The notes under the pieces: model-generated
Seen by the model: the letters and a program-made list of their open reading frames with translations, nothing else
What the model was told of the DNA's origin: nothing
Database searches by the model: none
Shown: one piece after another, positions 16,278 through 24,830 of the stretch
Position numbering within the stretch: the stretch's first letter is position 1
How the letters are laid out: each line of letters starts with the position of its first letter
Made by a program: the position numbers and the translations under genes
Assembly: GCA_040385525.1 (NCBI GenBank)
Contig: JAZKHE010000006.1
Location: 62,001 to 126,000 of the forward strand
From: JAZKHE01 sp040385525
GTDB lineage: Bacteria; Bacteroidota; Bacteroidia; UBA4408
DNA: 64,000 bases
Direction: 5' to 3'

Positions 16278-19200
16278 ATTAAAAGGTTATTAAAAATACT
16301 CGCTTACTTTTTTTCAACAATACTATTGTTGTTAGTGTTTGCGTATTTATTATTGCGAACATCAACCGTACAAACTTTTGTAACGCAAAAAATTGCTAAT
16401 TACCTTTCAGACGAGTTAAAAACAGTAGTAAAAGTTGGCGGAGTAGATATTGAATTTGTTTCTAAAATAGTTTTAGAAAACGTTTATATCGAAGATTTAC
16501 ACCACGATACACTTATCAATGCACAAAAAATTAAAGTGGGTTTAAATCATTTTAATTTAGGTAAATTTCAAAACAACATCATTAATTTAAATTCTATTTT
16601 ATTAGAAAATACTCGTATAAATGCAGTTCAATACAAAGGCGAAAGCGATATTAATATTCAGTTTTTAGCCGATTATTTTGATCCACCACGCCCGCGAGAC
16701 CCCAACAGAAAGCGAAAACCATTGTATGTTTTTTGTAATTCTGTAATTCTAAAAAATGTTGATTTTTCTTATCGTTACGAAAAAGATACCACTTTTAATT
16801 ACGGAATGAATTACAACGACATACATACACGAAACGTTATGGCTGAGTTTAAAAATTTTGTAATTCAGGCTGATACGTTTAATGCAGAGATAAAATCGTT
16901 GTCGTGTATAGAAAAAAGTGGAGTAGTCTTAAAAAACTTTAGAGCCAAAACAGCAAGAGTTTCTTCTATTTTTATGCGTTTAAATAATTTGGTTTTCGAA
17001 ACTAATAAATCGCATGTAAATGCAGAGTATTTAAACTTTACTTACAAAGAGTGGAACGATTACAACAACTTTGAAGAAAATGTTTACATGCAAGCTAAGT
17101 TTAATAACAGCTTGATAGAGATGAACGATATTGCCTATTTTGCGCCAGAGTTAGAAGGCTGGCATCAACAATTGGTTTTAAATGGAAATGTAAGAGGAAC
17201 CGTAACCGATTTAAAAGGAAAAAAAATGACCATTGCTTTTGGTGAAAAGTCATATTTTAAAGGCGATTTTTCGCTAACAGGCTTGCCAGATTTTGAAACT
17301 ACTTACATACATTTTACAGCGCAAGAATTAAAAACAAATAAAGCCGATTTAGAAAAAATTCAAATCCCACCATTTCCTAAAAACAAAAAGTTAGAATTAC
17401 CTACTCAATTTGGACGTTTAGGAAATATTAATTTTAAAGGTTCTTTTACTGGTTTCCCTAACGATTTTGTTGCTTATGGTAGTTGTGCTACCGACATAGG
17501 GATTGTAAATACGGATTTATCCTACAAACAAAATAAAGTAGCCGCATACAAAGGTAAAATACAATCGTTTGGTTTTGATTTAGGAAAATTTATTGCAGAA
17601 GAAAAGCTATTGGGTAAAGTTACCATGTCTATCGATATTGATGGAAGCGGTATTACTGAAAAAGATGTAAACGCAGATATTAAAGGTAAAATAGGCAGTT
17701 TTGTAATTAGTAATTACGATTACAAAAATATTGATGTAAACGGAAAATTCACAAAAAATATTTTCTCGGGTAAGCTTGCTGTTGAAGACGAAAACATAGC
17801 TTTTGATTTTGATGGCGATATTAATTTTACCGAAAAATTACCCAAATTTGATTTTGTTGCCAACTTTAAAAGAGCCAATTTAACTGCACTTAAACTAATT
17901 AACGACGAAAATAAAATTGATTTTAGCACCTCTTTACTTGTAAAATTAAAAGGCGATGATGTAGATAATTTAACAGGAAATGTAAGCGCATTAAACACTA
18001 CTTACTCAAAAAACAACGAGCGTTTATTTGTAAAAGAACTCAATTTAAACTTAGAGCAAGATAGTAGCACAAACTACCGATCAATCAATATTAACTCGTC
18101 TGTAGCCGATTTTTCTATAAAAGGAAACTTTTTGTTTCAATATTTAGAAGATGCATTTATTAAAAGCTTTTCTAAATATTTACCTGTGTTAGCACAAAAC
18201 CACACTTTTACGCAACAACGACCAAAACAAAGTTTTCAGTTTGATGTAGTTTTTAAAGATTCAAAATTTGCGAGCGAGTTTTTACTTAAAAATTATATTA
18301 TTTTTCCGGGTTCTACTGTTAATGGTTCGTTTGACGAAAACTTGGAAGACATCTCGTTAAAAGCAAAAGCAAGCGATTTTATTGCTTACGATTTGCCATT
18401 AAAAACAATTGATTTTTACTCTACAAGTACTGCTGATAAATTAGATTTTAATGCGAATTTCGAAAAGGTATTTTTATCGGATAGTTCGGTATTACAAAAT
18501 GTAAATTTTAAAGGCGGAGCGCAAAACAATGCAATCGATTTTTATACATCTTGGTTAAATCAAAGCAAATTAAACAATAGCGGAATTGTAAACGCCAATT
18601 TGCAATTTGAAAAACTAGATAAATTTAATTTAAAAGTTAATCAAGCCGATTTGATAATTGAAGATTCGCTTTGGGCGATAAACAATAGCAACCTAGTGAG
18701 GTTTGATTCTACAAGTGTGAAATTTGAAAATTTTATTTTGAGCAACAACAATCAATCTATAAAAATTGATGGAGCCATTACCAAAAACAAAAACGATAAA
18801 CTTACTTTGTTATTAGCCAATTTTGATTTAGCCAACTTTAATACATTGCTAAGAAGTAGCGATTTGCAGTTGCAAGGAATTATTAATGGTAATGCAGAAT
18901 TTTCTTCCATTTACGACCAATTAATTTTTAGCACTGGCGTAAATTTTCAGCAGTTGCAATTAAATAACGAAATGCTCGGAAATGGTTCTGTTATTAGTAT
19001 TTGGAACAGACAAACGGAATCAATTTCGTTAAACGGACGCTTTATGCGCGGAACAATTCCTACCATTGCATTTACGGGTTTGTATTATCCAAACAGAAAA
19101 GAAGATAGTTTTGATATTGAAATACAATTGCAAAAAACACAATTAAAATTATTTGAAAAATACGCAGCTTTTATGGCTAGCGATTTAAAAGGAATTGCCA

Positions 19201-20780
19201 CAGGTGACTTGTTTTTATTAGGTTCTCCAAAAAATCCGATTTTAAAAGGAAAACTCGAAATTCAAAAAGCAGGCTTTAAATTTGATTACATAAATGTTGA
19301 TTATACGTTTAGTAACGAAGTTGAATTTAAAGAAAATGAAATTAGTGTTCCTCGTTTTATTTTGTTCGATTCTAAAGGAAATAAGGCCTATTGCACCGCA
19401 ACAATTAATCATACAAATTTTAAAGATTTAAAATACAATATTAGTGTAGAACCAGAAAAGCTAATGTGCTTAAATACCACTTTAAAAGAAAATGAAGATT
19501 ATTATGGTGAAGCTTTTGCCACAGGAAACATTAGTGTTGTGGGCGACGAAAAAAACACTTTGATAAACGTTGCTGTTAAAACAGAAAAAGGTACAAGTTT
19601 TAAAATTCCGTTAGAAGGTGCAGCAGAAGTTAGCGAAAGCAATTTTATAACTTTTATAAATAAAGATACCACGCAACTTAACATGGCTAAAGAAGATAAA
19701 ATAGAGCTGAATGGTATTGAAATGAAAATGGATTTAGAACTTACGCCAGATGCCGAAGTTCAATTAATTTTTGATCCAAAAGTAGGTGATGTGATTACGG
19801 CAAACGGAACAGGAAATATAAAAATGGATATTTCTTCGTCAGGCGAATTTAGTATGATTGGCGATTATGTGGTAAACAAAGGTTCGTATTTATTTACGCT
19901 AAAAAATGTAATCAACAAAAAATTTAAATTAGCACCAGGCGGAACTATTAATTGGACGGGCGATCCGTTTAATGCAGACATAAACATTAATGCTATTTAC
20001 GGGTTAAAAGCGAGTTTAAAAGACATTAGCGAATCAGACACAACAGGTAGGAGAGTGCCAGTAGATATTAACTTGAATTTAACGGATAAATTAATGAATC
20101 CGAATTTAAAATTTGGAATTGATTTGCCTCGCGCTGATGAACGAACAAAATCGGAAGTACGAAATTTATTTTCGGATGCCAATCAAGATGAGTTAAACAA
20201 ACAAGTATTTGCTTTGCTTGTGTTAGGTAGATTTATTCCGATGGGAACTTCATCTGGAGGAAACGCAAACAACCCAACTGCATTTGGTTCCAACTCTATG
20301 GAATTATTGTCAAATCAGTTAAATAACTGGTTATCGCAAAGCAACGATTATGTAAACCTTGGCGTAAAAGGCGATTTAACGCAGGAGTTTCAACTGGCTA
20401 TGTCAAAAGAATTGTTTAACGATAGATTATCGTTAGAAGGAAGTTTTGGTTATCGCGATAAAACAACATCAACAACAACATCATCTTCTGCAAGTAACTT
20501 GGTGGGTGATGTGAATATAGAATACAAATTATCGAAAGACGGACGCTACCGAGTAAGAGCGTTTAACCAATCGAACGAAAACACAATTATAACCAATAAC
20601 GCGCCTTACAAACAAGGTTTAGGCTTTTTTTACAGAGAAGATTTTGAAACCGTTGCCGAATATTTACAACGCCGCAAAGCCAAAAAAGAAGCACGCAAAG
20701 CAGCAAAACAAAACATTGTTGTACCCGAAAAAACAGGGCAAGATACTACTGCTAGTATATCTAAAGTAGTAGGGAAGTAA
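16278..20780 (+). CDS. tamB: TamB-like translocation/assembly protein (DUF490), non-AUG start likely
   Basis: About 1500 residues: an N-terminal membrane anchor, a very long beta-rich stretch of repeated strands, and the C-terminal TamB domain (from about residue 1140, with GTGNIKMDISSSGEFSMIGD, YVVNKGSYLFTLKNVI, FALLVLGRF and SYVNLGVKGDL-like elements). TamB spans the periplasm and works with an Omp85 partner (TamA/BamA) in outer membrane assembly or lipid transport. The first ordinary start, TTG 16326, would cut away half of the anchor. In-frame ATT at 16278 gives a textbook beginning (KRLLKILAYFFSTILLLLVF), and the frame is open back to ATT 16242. So the real start is probably non-AUG, or a base is wrong. 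Confidence 0.88.
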   Translation: MKRLLKILAYFFSTILLLLVFAYLLLRTSTVQTFVTQKIANYLSDELKTVVKVGGVDIEFVSKIVLENVYIEDLHHDTLINAQKIKVGLNHFNLGKFQNNIINLNSILLENTRINAVQYKGESDINIQFLADYFDPPRPRDPNRKRKPLYVFCNSVILKNVDFSYRYEKDTTFNYGMNYNDIHTRNVMAEFKNFVIQADTFNAEIKSLSCIEKSGVVLKNFRAKTARVSSIFMRLNNLVFETNKSHVNAEYLNFTYKEWNDYNNFEENVYMQAKFNNSLIEMNDIAYFAPELEGWHQQLVLNGNVRGTVTDLKGKKMTIAFGEKSYFKGDFSLTGLPDFETTYIHFTAQELKTNKADLEKIQIPPFPKNKKLELPTQFGRLGNINFKGSFTGFPNDFVAYGSCATDIGIVNTDLSYKQNKVAAYKGKIQSFGFDLGKFIAEEKLLGKVTMSIDIDGSGITEKDVNADIKGKIGSFVISNYDYKNIDVNGKFTKNIFSGKLAVEDENIAFDFDGDINFTEKLPKFDFVANFKRANLTALKLINDENKIDFSTSLLVKLKGDDVDNLTGNVSALNTTYSKNNERLFVKELNLNLEQDSSTNYRSININSSVADFSIKGNFLFQYLEDAFIKSFSKYLPVLAQNHTFTQQRPKQSFQFDVVFKDSKFASEFLLKNYIIFPGSTVNGSFDENLEDISLKAKASDFIAYDLPLKTIDFYSTSTADKLDFNANFEKVFLSDSSVLQNVNFKGGAQNNAIDFYTSWLNQSKLNNSGIVNANLQFEKLDKFNLKVNQADLIIEDSLWAINNSNLVRFDSTSVKFENFILSNNNQSIKIDGAITKNKNDKLTLLLANFDLANFNTLLRSSDLQLQGIINGNAEFSSIYDQLIFSTGVNFQQLQLNNEMLGNGSVISIWNRQTESISLNGRFMRGTIPTIAFTGLYYPNRKEDSFDIEIQLQKTQLKLFEKYAAFMASDLKGIATGDLFLLGSPKNPILKGKLEIQKAGFKFDYINVDYTFSNEVEFKENEISVPRFILFDSKGNKAYCTATINHTNFKDLKYNISVEPEKLMCLNTTLKENEDYYGEAFATGNISVVGDEKNTLINVAVKTEKGTSFKIPLEGAAEVSESNFITFINKDTTQLNMAKEDKIELNGIEMKMDLELTPDAEVQLIFDPKVGDVITANGTGNIKMDISSSGEFSMIGDYVVNKGSYLFTLKNVINKKFKLAPGGTINWTGDPFNADININAIYGLKASLKDISESDTTGRRVPVDINLNLTDKLMNPNLKFGIDLPRADERTKSEVRNLFSDANQDELNKQVFALLVLGRFIPMGTSSGGNANNPTAFGSNSMELLSNQLNNWLSQSNDYVNLGVKGDLTQEFQLAMSKELFNDRLSLEGSFGYRDKTTSTTTSSSASNLVGDVNIEYKLSKDGRYRVRAFNQSNENTIITNNAPYKQGLGFFYREDFETVAEYLQRRKAKKEARKAAKQNIVVPEKTGQDTTASISKVVGK

Positions 20781-21042
20781 TAAACCCGAATTACAAACAT
20801 GGACGAGTGTGGGCAGTACTGGCATTATTGCAGCAGTATATTGCAGGAAAAAAGGTTTACAAAAAGAAACTTACGAATGGAAAATGAAGAAGTAGCAGAA
20901 GAATTAATTGATGATGAAATGAAAGGGAATTCGGAAGAAATAAAAACAAATTTGGATGAGAATGGGAGTGAGGATAACACATCCAATATAAAATGATTTA
21001 TCATATAAAAATGAAGATGATGAGGAAAAGAAAGCATAAAAA
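20781..21042 (+). other. Gap after tamB with possible small or decayed ORFs
   Basis: All three forward frames are partly open here. One runs 20799-20996 and ends in a very acidic stretch that could be a 39-residue protein from ATG 20877 (MENEEVAEELIDDEMKGNSE...). Another reads WTSVGSTGIIAAVYCRKK before stopping. None matches a family I know, and the mix of partial frames looks like a decayed gene. I do not call a gene. Confidence 0.25.
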
Positions 21043-21068
21043 AAACGCAGCTAATTAGCTGCGTTTTT
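21041..21068. terminator. Bidirectional terminator between tamB and the T9SS cargo gene
   Basis: A perfect 10 bp stem aaacgcagct (21043-21052) / agctgcgttt (21057-21066) with loop aatt, A-rich on the left and T-rich on the right, between convergent genes. Confidence 0.9.
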
Positions 21069-21090
21069 TTATAAATAAACTTTAAAACAT

Positions 21091-23322
21091 TTACTCCTTT
21101 ACTATTTTCTTAACCGTTTTTTGTCCGTTAACAGTAGTACTTAAAATATAAATACCAGAACTTAAATTTTTAGAAACAGGAATATTTAATTTATATGTTC
21201 CGCTGTTTTTAGTAATTTCTTCTGTACTAATAATTTTCTCACCTAAAATAGAACTCAACTCCACTGAAACAGTTGAAACATCCTTTAAATCAAGTGTTAC
21301 AGAAAGTTCTTCGTTAAAAGGATTTGGATAAATTCTAATAGAATTGTTTACAATTTTACTTGCTTTGCTTATTCCAACTGGAGTAGGAGGAGGAGTTCCA
21401 CTAATTCCAGTGGCAGAATCAACATAAAAATTTAAATCAGCATGTTCAGTTCCACTTCCTGCAGTAACGTTATGAGACGATGTCATTCCTAATCCTGGAA
21501 TGTCAACATACAATGAATAATTTCCTGCAGGTACATCAGCAAAATTAAATTTACCCGATGCATCAGTTGAAGTTTGCGCTACCATAATAGAACCAGGGTT
21601 TTGCTCTAACGATACATCAATACCTGGAATTGGATCTCCAACAGTATTTGTTTTACCACCCAACACGTTGTAAATAATACCCGTAATTGTATCATTTCCA
21701 CCAGCTAAAGGAGCTAAATTAATTAGGTCAATATTTTTTAGTGTACTTAAATTGCAACCAGCGCTTACAGTTGTAGCATCGCTCCAATTATTTTCTTGTA
21801 CAAAATAAGTTTTAATTGCGTTTGGATATGTACTACTATTTGCTGTTGCAGCAATTAAATAATCGCCTTCAATAAACGAAGCAACACTATAATTACCATT
21901 AGCATCAATGCCAGCCGAATTAATTAATGTAAGTGCTAGACTTGTTGTGTTAAATCTGTAAAGTTCTACAACTCCTGAATTTATTGGGTTTCCTGCTATT
22001 GCAACATTACCACTAATTAAAGGATCGTCACCAGAAGATGTAATTGAAATAGCTGCACTGCTTACACAAGAAGAGCCATCTGTAACTGTTACAGTATAAT
22101 TTCCTACACATATGCCAGATGCGCTAGTAGTGTTACCAGCTGAGCCATTGCTCCAAGCATAAGTATAAGGAGCAGTTCCACCACTAACATTTATAGTGGC
22201 AGCTCCGTTGCATTTACTTGGACAAGAAGTTGGAGTTGTAGTTGATGTTATAATTGGTCCATCGCTATTGTTTATTGTAGCGTATGCTGAATTTTGGCAG
22301 CCAGCTGTATCAAAAACTTGAACCAAATAACTATTAGCTGCTAAGCCAGAAATTGTATCGTTGTTAGAGCCAGTTTGCCAGAATATTGAATTACTAGGCG
22401 AAGTACTTACAAAAGCCGTACCTGTAGCGTTTCCACAGGTTGTGTGGGTAACACTAACTGACATCGCTGGCTTTGGTCTTACATTCATAGTTATAGACGT
22501 TGTAGCCGAACAACCAGAAGTACTGTAGCCAGTTACATTAATTATTGAGCTTGTAGTTGCTGTAAAAACGATTAAAGAAGTACTATCTCCTGTTGACCAT
22601 AAATAACTATCAATGTTAGTACCGTTTGGAGATAAACCAACACTACCTCCTTCACAAAAATTTACTTCGCTGGCAGCAAAATATATTGTAGGTGCAGGAG
22701 TAAAACTAATATGCATTGTATCTTGTGTGGCAGTACAAACGCCATTTCCATTTGCTAAAAAAATTAGATTAACCCCACTTGAAGTATCTGTTGAGTCTGG
22801 AAAATAGGTAGTAGCGGCTACAGAATTGCTTAAAAAAGTACCTCCACCTAGCGTAATCCAATTAAAGGATGATGATTCGTTGTAACTAGCACTAATATTA
22901 ATAGCAGAAGTATTATTACAAGATGTTAAATCTGCACCAGCGAATGCAGTCGGTTTTTTATTAATCATAAACGAATAACTGTTCCCTATAAGAGCTGTAT
23001 CACTCGAGTTTACACGTATTGCATAAATGCCAGAAGAAGTTATTCCATTTGGAATAGTACAAACAACTGTATCGTTTAGTGCTGTTGATGCAAAAGTAGC
23101 AACCAACACAGGGCTAACAAAACTACCTGCTGAATCGGATAATTGAACAGTAAAAACGTTACCTACAGCCATTGCTGGAGCAACCCCTGATACACTATAG
23201 CTTAAATTAAAATTAGCTCCTTCGCACTGAGCACCGCCCATTGCAGAACAAAAAATGCTTTGTGCTTTTACTGTTATTGTAGCTGAAAGCAATAAAAGAA
23301 GTAGAGTAAATATTTTTTTCAT
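21091..23322 (-). CDS. Secreted adhesin-like protein with T9SS type A sorting domain
   Basis: A 743-residue protein with a signal peptide (MKKIFTLLLLLLSATITVKA, then Q). The body is beta-rich: Ig-like and PKD-like stretches in the first 280 residues, SprB-like repeats at about 290-430 (TTPTSCPSKCNGAATINVSG, then GTAPYTYAWSNG and CVGNYTVTVTDGSSC), and an SdrD B-like region near 540-640 (DVPAGNYSLYVDIPGLGM). The last 80 residues are a type A C-terminal sorting domain (SIRIYPNPFNEELSVTLDL, then GIYILSTTVNGQKTVKKIV), predicting outer membrane passage by T9SS. Likely a cell-surface adhesin. Confidence 0.9.
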   Translation of the reverse strand: MKKIFTLLLLLLSATITVKAQSIFCSAMGGAQCEGANFNLSYSVSGVAPAMAVGNVFTVQLSDSAGSFVSPVLVATFASTALNDTVVCTIPNGITSSGIYAIRVNSSDTALIGNSYSFMINKKPTAFAGADLTSCNNTSAINISASYNESSSFNWITLGGGTFLSNSVAATTYFPDSTDTSSGVNLIFLANGNGVCTATQDTMHISFTPAPTIYFAASEVNFCEGGSVGLSPNGTNIDSYLWSTGDSTSLIVFTATTSSIINVTGYSTSGCSATTSITMNVRPKPAMSVSVTHTTCGNATGTAFVSTSPSNSIFWQTGSNNDTISGLAANSYLVQVFDTAGCQNSAYATINNSDGPIITSTTTPTSCPSKCNGAATINVSGGTAPYTYAWSNGSAGNTTSASGICVGNYTVTVTDGSSCVSSAAISITSSGDDPLISGNVAIAGNPINSGVVELYRFNTTSLALTLINSAGIDANGNYSVASFIEGDYLIAATANSSTYPNAIKTYFVQENNWSDATTVSAGCNLSTLKNIDLINLAPLAGGNDTITGIIYNVLGGKTNTVGDPIPGIDVSLEQNPGSIMVAQTSTDASGKFNFADVPAGNYSLYVDIPGLGMTSSHNVTAGSGTEHADLNFYVDSATGISGTPPPTPVGISKASKIVNNSIRIYPNPFNEELSVTLDLKDVSTVSVELSSILGEKIISTEEITKNSGTYKLNIPVSKNLSSGIYILSTTVNGQKTVKKIVKE

Positions 23323-23388
23323 GTTACATAAATATTGATTGGTATAAAATTAAACTAATTTGAGCAAAAAGCAATTTAATGTTGAATA

Positions 23389-23421
23389 AAAAAAAACTCC
23401 GCTATTAGCGGAGTTTTTTTT
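23389..23421 (-). terminator. Terminator after rplT
   Basis: Stem aaaactccgct / agcggagtttt around att (centre 23403-23405) with A and T tracts either side. It closes the thrS-infC-rpmI-rplT run and is symmetric enough to work in both directions. Confidence 0.88.
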
Positions 23422-23446
23422 ATAATTAGTAACCGGGTTAGAAAAA

Positions 23447-23794
23447 TTATTTTTTTACTTGCTCCACAATAGCTTTAAAAGCCTCTGGATGATTCATAGC
23501 TAAATCTGCTAAAACTTTACGGTTAATTGTAATGTTTTTTGCATGAATTCTTCCCATAAACTCTGAGTAACTCATATCAAACTCACGAACTCCTGCATTA
23601 ATACGTGTTATCCACAATGCACGGAAATTACGTTTTTTAGTTTTTCTATCGCGGTATGCGTAAGTTAAACCTTTTTCTAATGTATTTTTAGCTATGGTCC
23701 AAACGTTTTTACGTGCACCCCAGTAGCCTCTGGTTAATTTTAGAATTTTTTTGCGTTTTGCTCTTGAGGCAACCGCGTTGACTGATCTTGGCAT
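23447..23794 (-). CDS. rplT: 50S ribosomal protein L20
   Basis: A 115-residue basic protein with the L20 start MPRSVNAVASRAKRKKILKL and the conserved LWITRINAGVREFDMSYSEF. It binds 23S rRNA early in 50S assembly, and in several bacteria represses the infC-rpmI-rplT operon. Last gene of thrS-infC-rpmI-rplT, 106 bp after rpmI, followed by a strong terminator. Confidence 0.98.
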   Translation of the reverse strand: MPRSVNAVASRAKRKKILKLTRGYWGARKNVWTIAKNTLEKGLTYAYRDRKTKKRNFRALWITRINAGVREFDMSYSEFMGRIHAKNITINRKVLADLAMNHPEAFKAIVEQVKK

Positions 23795-23900
23795 TTCTCT
23801 TAATTTTTAATTTGATGCTTAGCGCTTTGTTTTATCAAAGACTTAAATGCTGAACATCGGGTTAATTTAATTTTTAATTACCGTTTAAGTTGTAAAGAAA

Positions 23901-24101
23901 TTACTTTCCTACACAAAGCATACGTTTAACATTTCCCAAATCGCCATCGCTAACTAATCCGGTTTTTGTTAATGCACGTTTACGTTTCGTGCTTTTTTTA
24001 GTCAAAATGTGACTTTTAAAAGCGTGCTTTCTTTTAATCTTACCCGATCCTGTGAAAGAAAATCTTTTCTTAGCACTGGAATTGGTTTTCATTTTTGGCA
24101 T
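23901..24101 (-). CDS. rpmI: 50S ribosomal protein L35
   Basis: A 66-residue, strongly basic protein with the L35 pattern PKMKTNSSAKKRFSFTGSGK and RKHAFKSHILTKKSTKRKR. Component of the large subunit. It lies between infC and rplT in the classical order; the 98 bp before it hold an unusual TTAG-rich tract. Confidence 0.97.
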   Translation of the reverse strand: MPKMKTNSSAKKRFSFTGSGKIKRKHAFKSHILTKKSTKRKRALTKTGLVSDGDLGNVKRMLCVGK

Positions 24102-24199
24102 TGCTACTTGTTTTTATTTGGTTACTAACTAATTTCTTAAATTCTAATCTCTAAAAGCTAAACCCTAAGCTCTAAGATCTAATGCCTATTGCCTAATTC
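24102..24199 (-). repeat. Degenerate TTAG-rich tract in the infC-rpmI spacer
   Basis: Read on the minus strand from the infC stop, the spacer repeats the word TTAG or ATAG every 6-9 bases (taggaattaggcaataggc, attagatcttagagcttagg, and on). A similar tract follows the SpoIIE gene at 51095-51150. It has no ORF. Low-complexity intergenic DNA, function unknown. Confidence 0.5.
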
Positions 24200-24808
24200 C
24201 TACTTCACTTTCTTAGGAGCTATCATTATTTGCATTTTTTTACCTTCTAAAGTTGGTAATTGCTCTACTTTTCCCCATTCTTCAACTTCAGATGCTAAAC
24301 GCAATAATATTATTTCTCCTTGTTCTTTAAACACAATAGAACGACCTTTAAAGAAAACGTAAGCTTTTACTTTTGCGCCTTCTTGCAAAAATTTAATGGC
24401 ATGATTCTTTTTAAAAGCATAATCATGGTCATCAGTTTGCGGTCCAAAACGAATTTCTTTTACCTCCACCTTAGCGGCTTTGGATTTCATTTCCTTTTGT
24501 TTCTTTTTTTGCTCGTACAAAAACTTTTTATAGTCAATAATTTTACAAACAGGTGGCTCAGCAGTTGGAGAAATTTCAACTAAATCTAATCCTGCTTCTT
24601 CTGCCATTTCAATAGCTTTAGCAATAGGATAAACTCCTGCTTCTATTCCTTCGCCCACAACACGTACCATTGGTACTCTAATTCTGTCGTTTATGCGATG
24701 TGCATCTTCTTTTTTTGCACCACCTCTGTTTGGCATGTTTCTGCCAGCATTGTTTCCGCTTCCACCTGGTTTAAAGGTTGGTTTGGGTCTGTAACTACTA
24801 GTTGCTAT
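24200..24808 (-). CDS. infC: Translation initiation factor IF-3, AUA start
   Basis: About 202 residues. The IF3-N part (RINDRIRVPMVRVVGEGIEA, DLVEISPTAEPPVCKIIDYK) and the IF3-C part (EIRFGPQTDDHDYAFKKNHA) are complete. IF-3 keeps 30S subunits free and checks the start codon. I place the start at ATA 24808, 24 codons before the first ATG (24736): the extra residues (ATSSYRPKPTFKPGGSGNNA) read as an IF-3 N-terminal tail, and a strong AGGAGG (24821-24816) lies 7 bases before the ATA. Rare start codons on infC are the known basis of IF-3 autoregulation. It starts 22 bp after the thrS stop. Confidence 0.95.
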   Translation of the reverse strand: MATSSYRPKPTFKPGGSGNNAGRNMPNRGGAKKEDAHRINDRIRVPMVRVVGEGIEAGVYPIAKAIEMAEEAGLDLVEISPTAEPPVCKIIDYKKFLYEQKKKQKEMKSKAAKVEVKEIRFGPQTDDHDYAFKKNHAIKFLQEGAKVKAYVFFKGRSIVFKEQGEIILLRLASEVEEWGKVEQLPTLEGKKMQIMIAPKKVK

Positions 24809-24814
24809 AAAATT

Positions 24815-24822
24815 GTCCTCCT
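24815..24822 (-). promoter_or_regulatory. Strong Shine-Dalgarno site that sets the infC start
   Basis: aggagga on the minus strand (24822-24816), 7 bases before the proposed ATA start codon. Such sites are rare in this window, and the ATG at 24736 has none. Confidence 0.75.
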
Positions 24823-24830
24823 AAAAAAAA

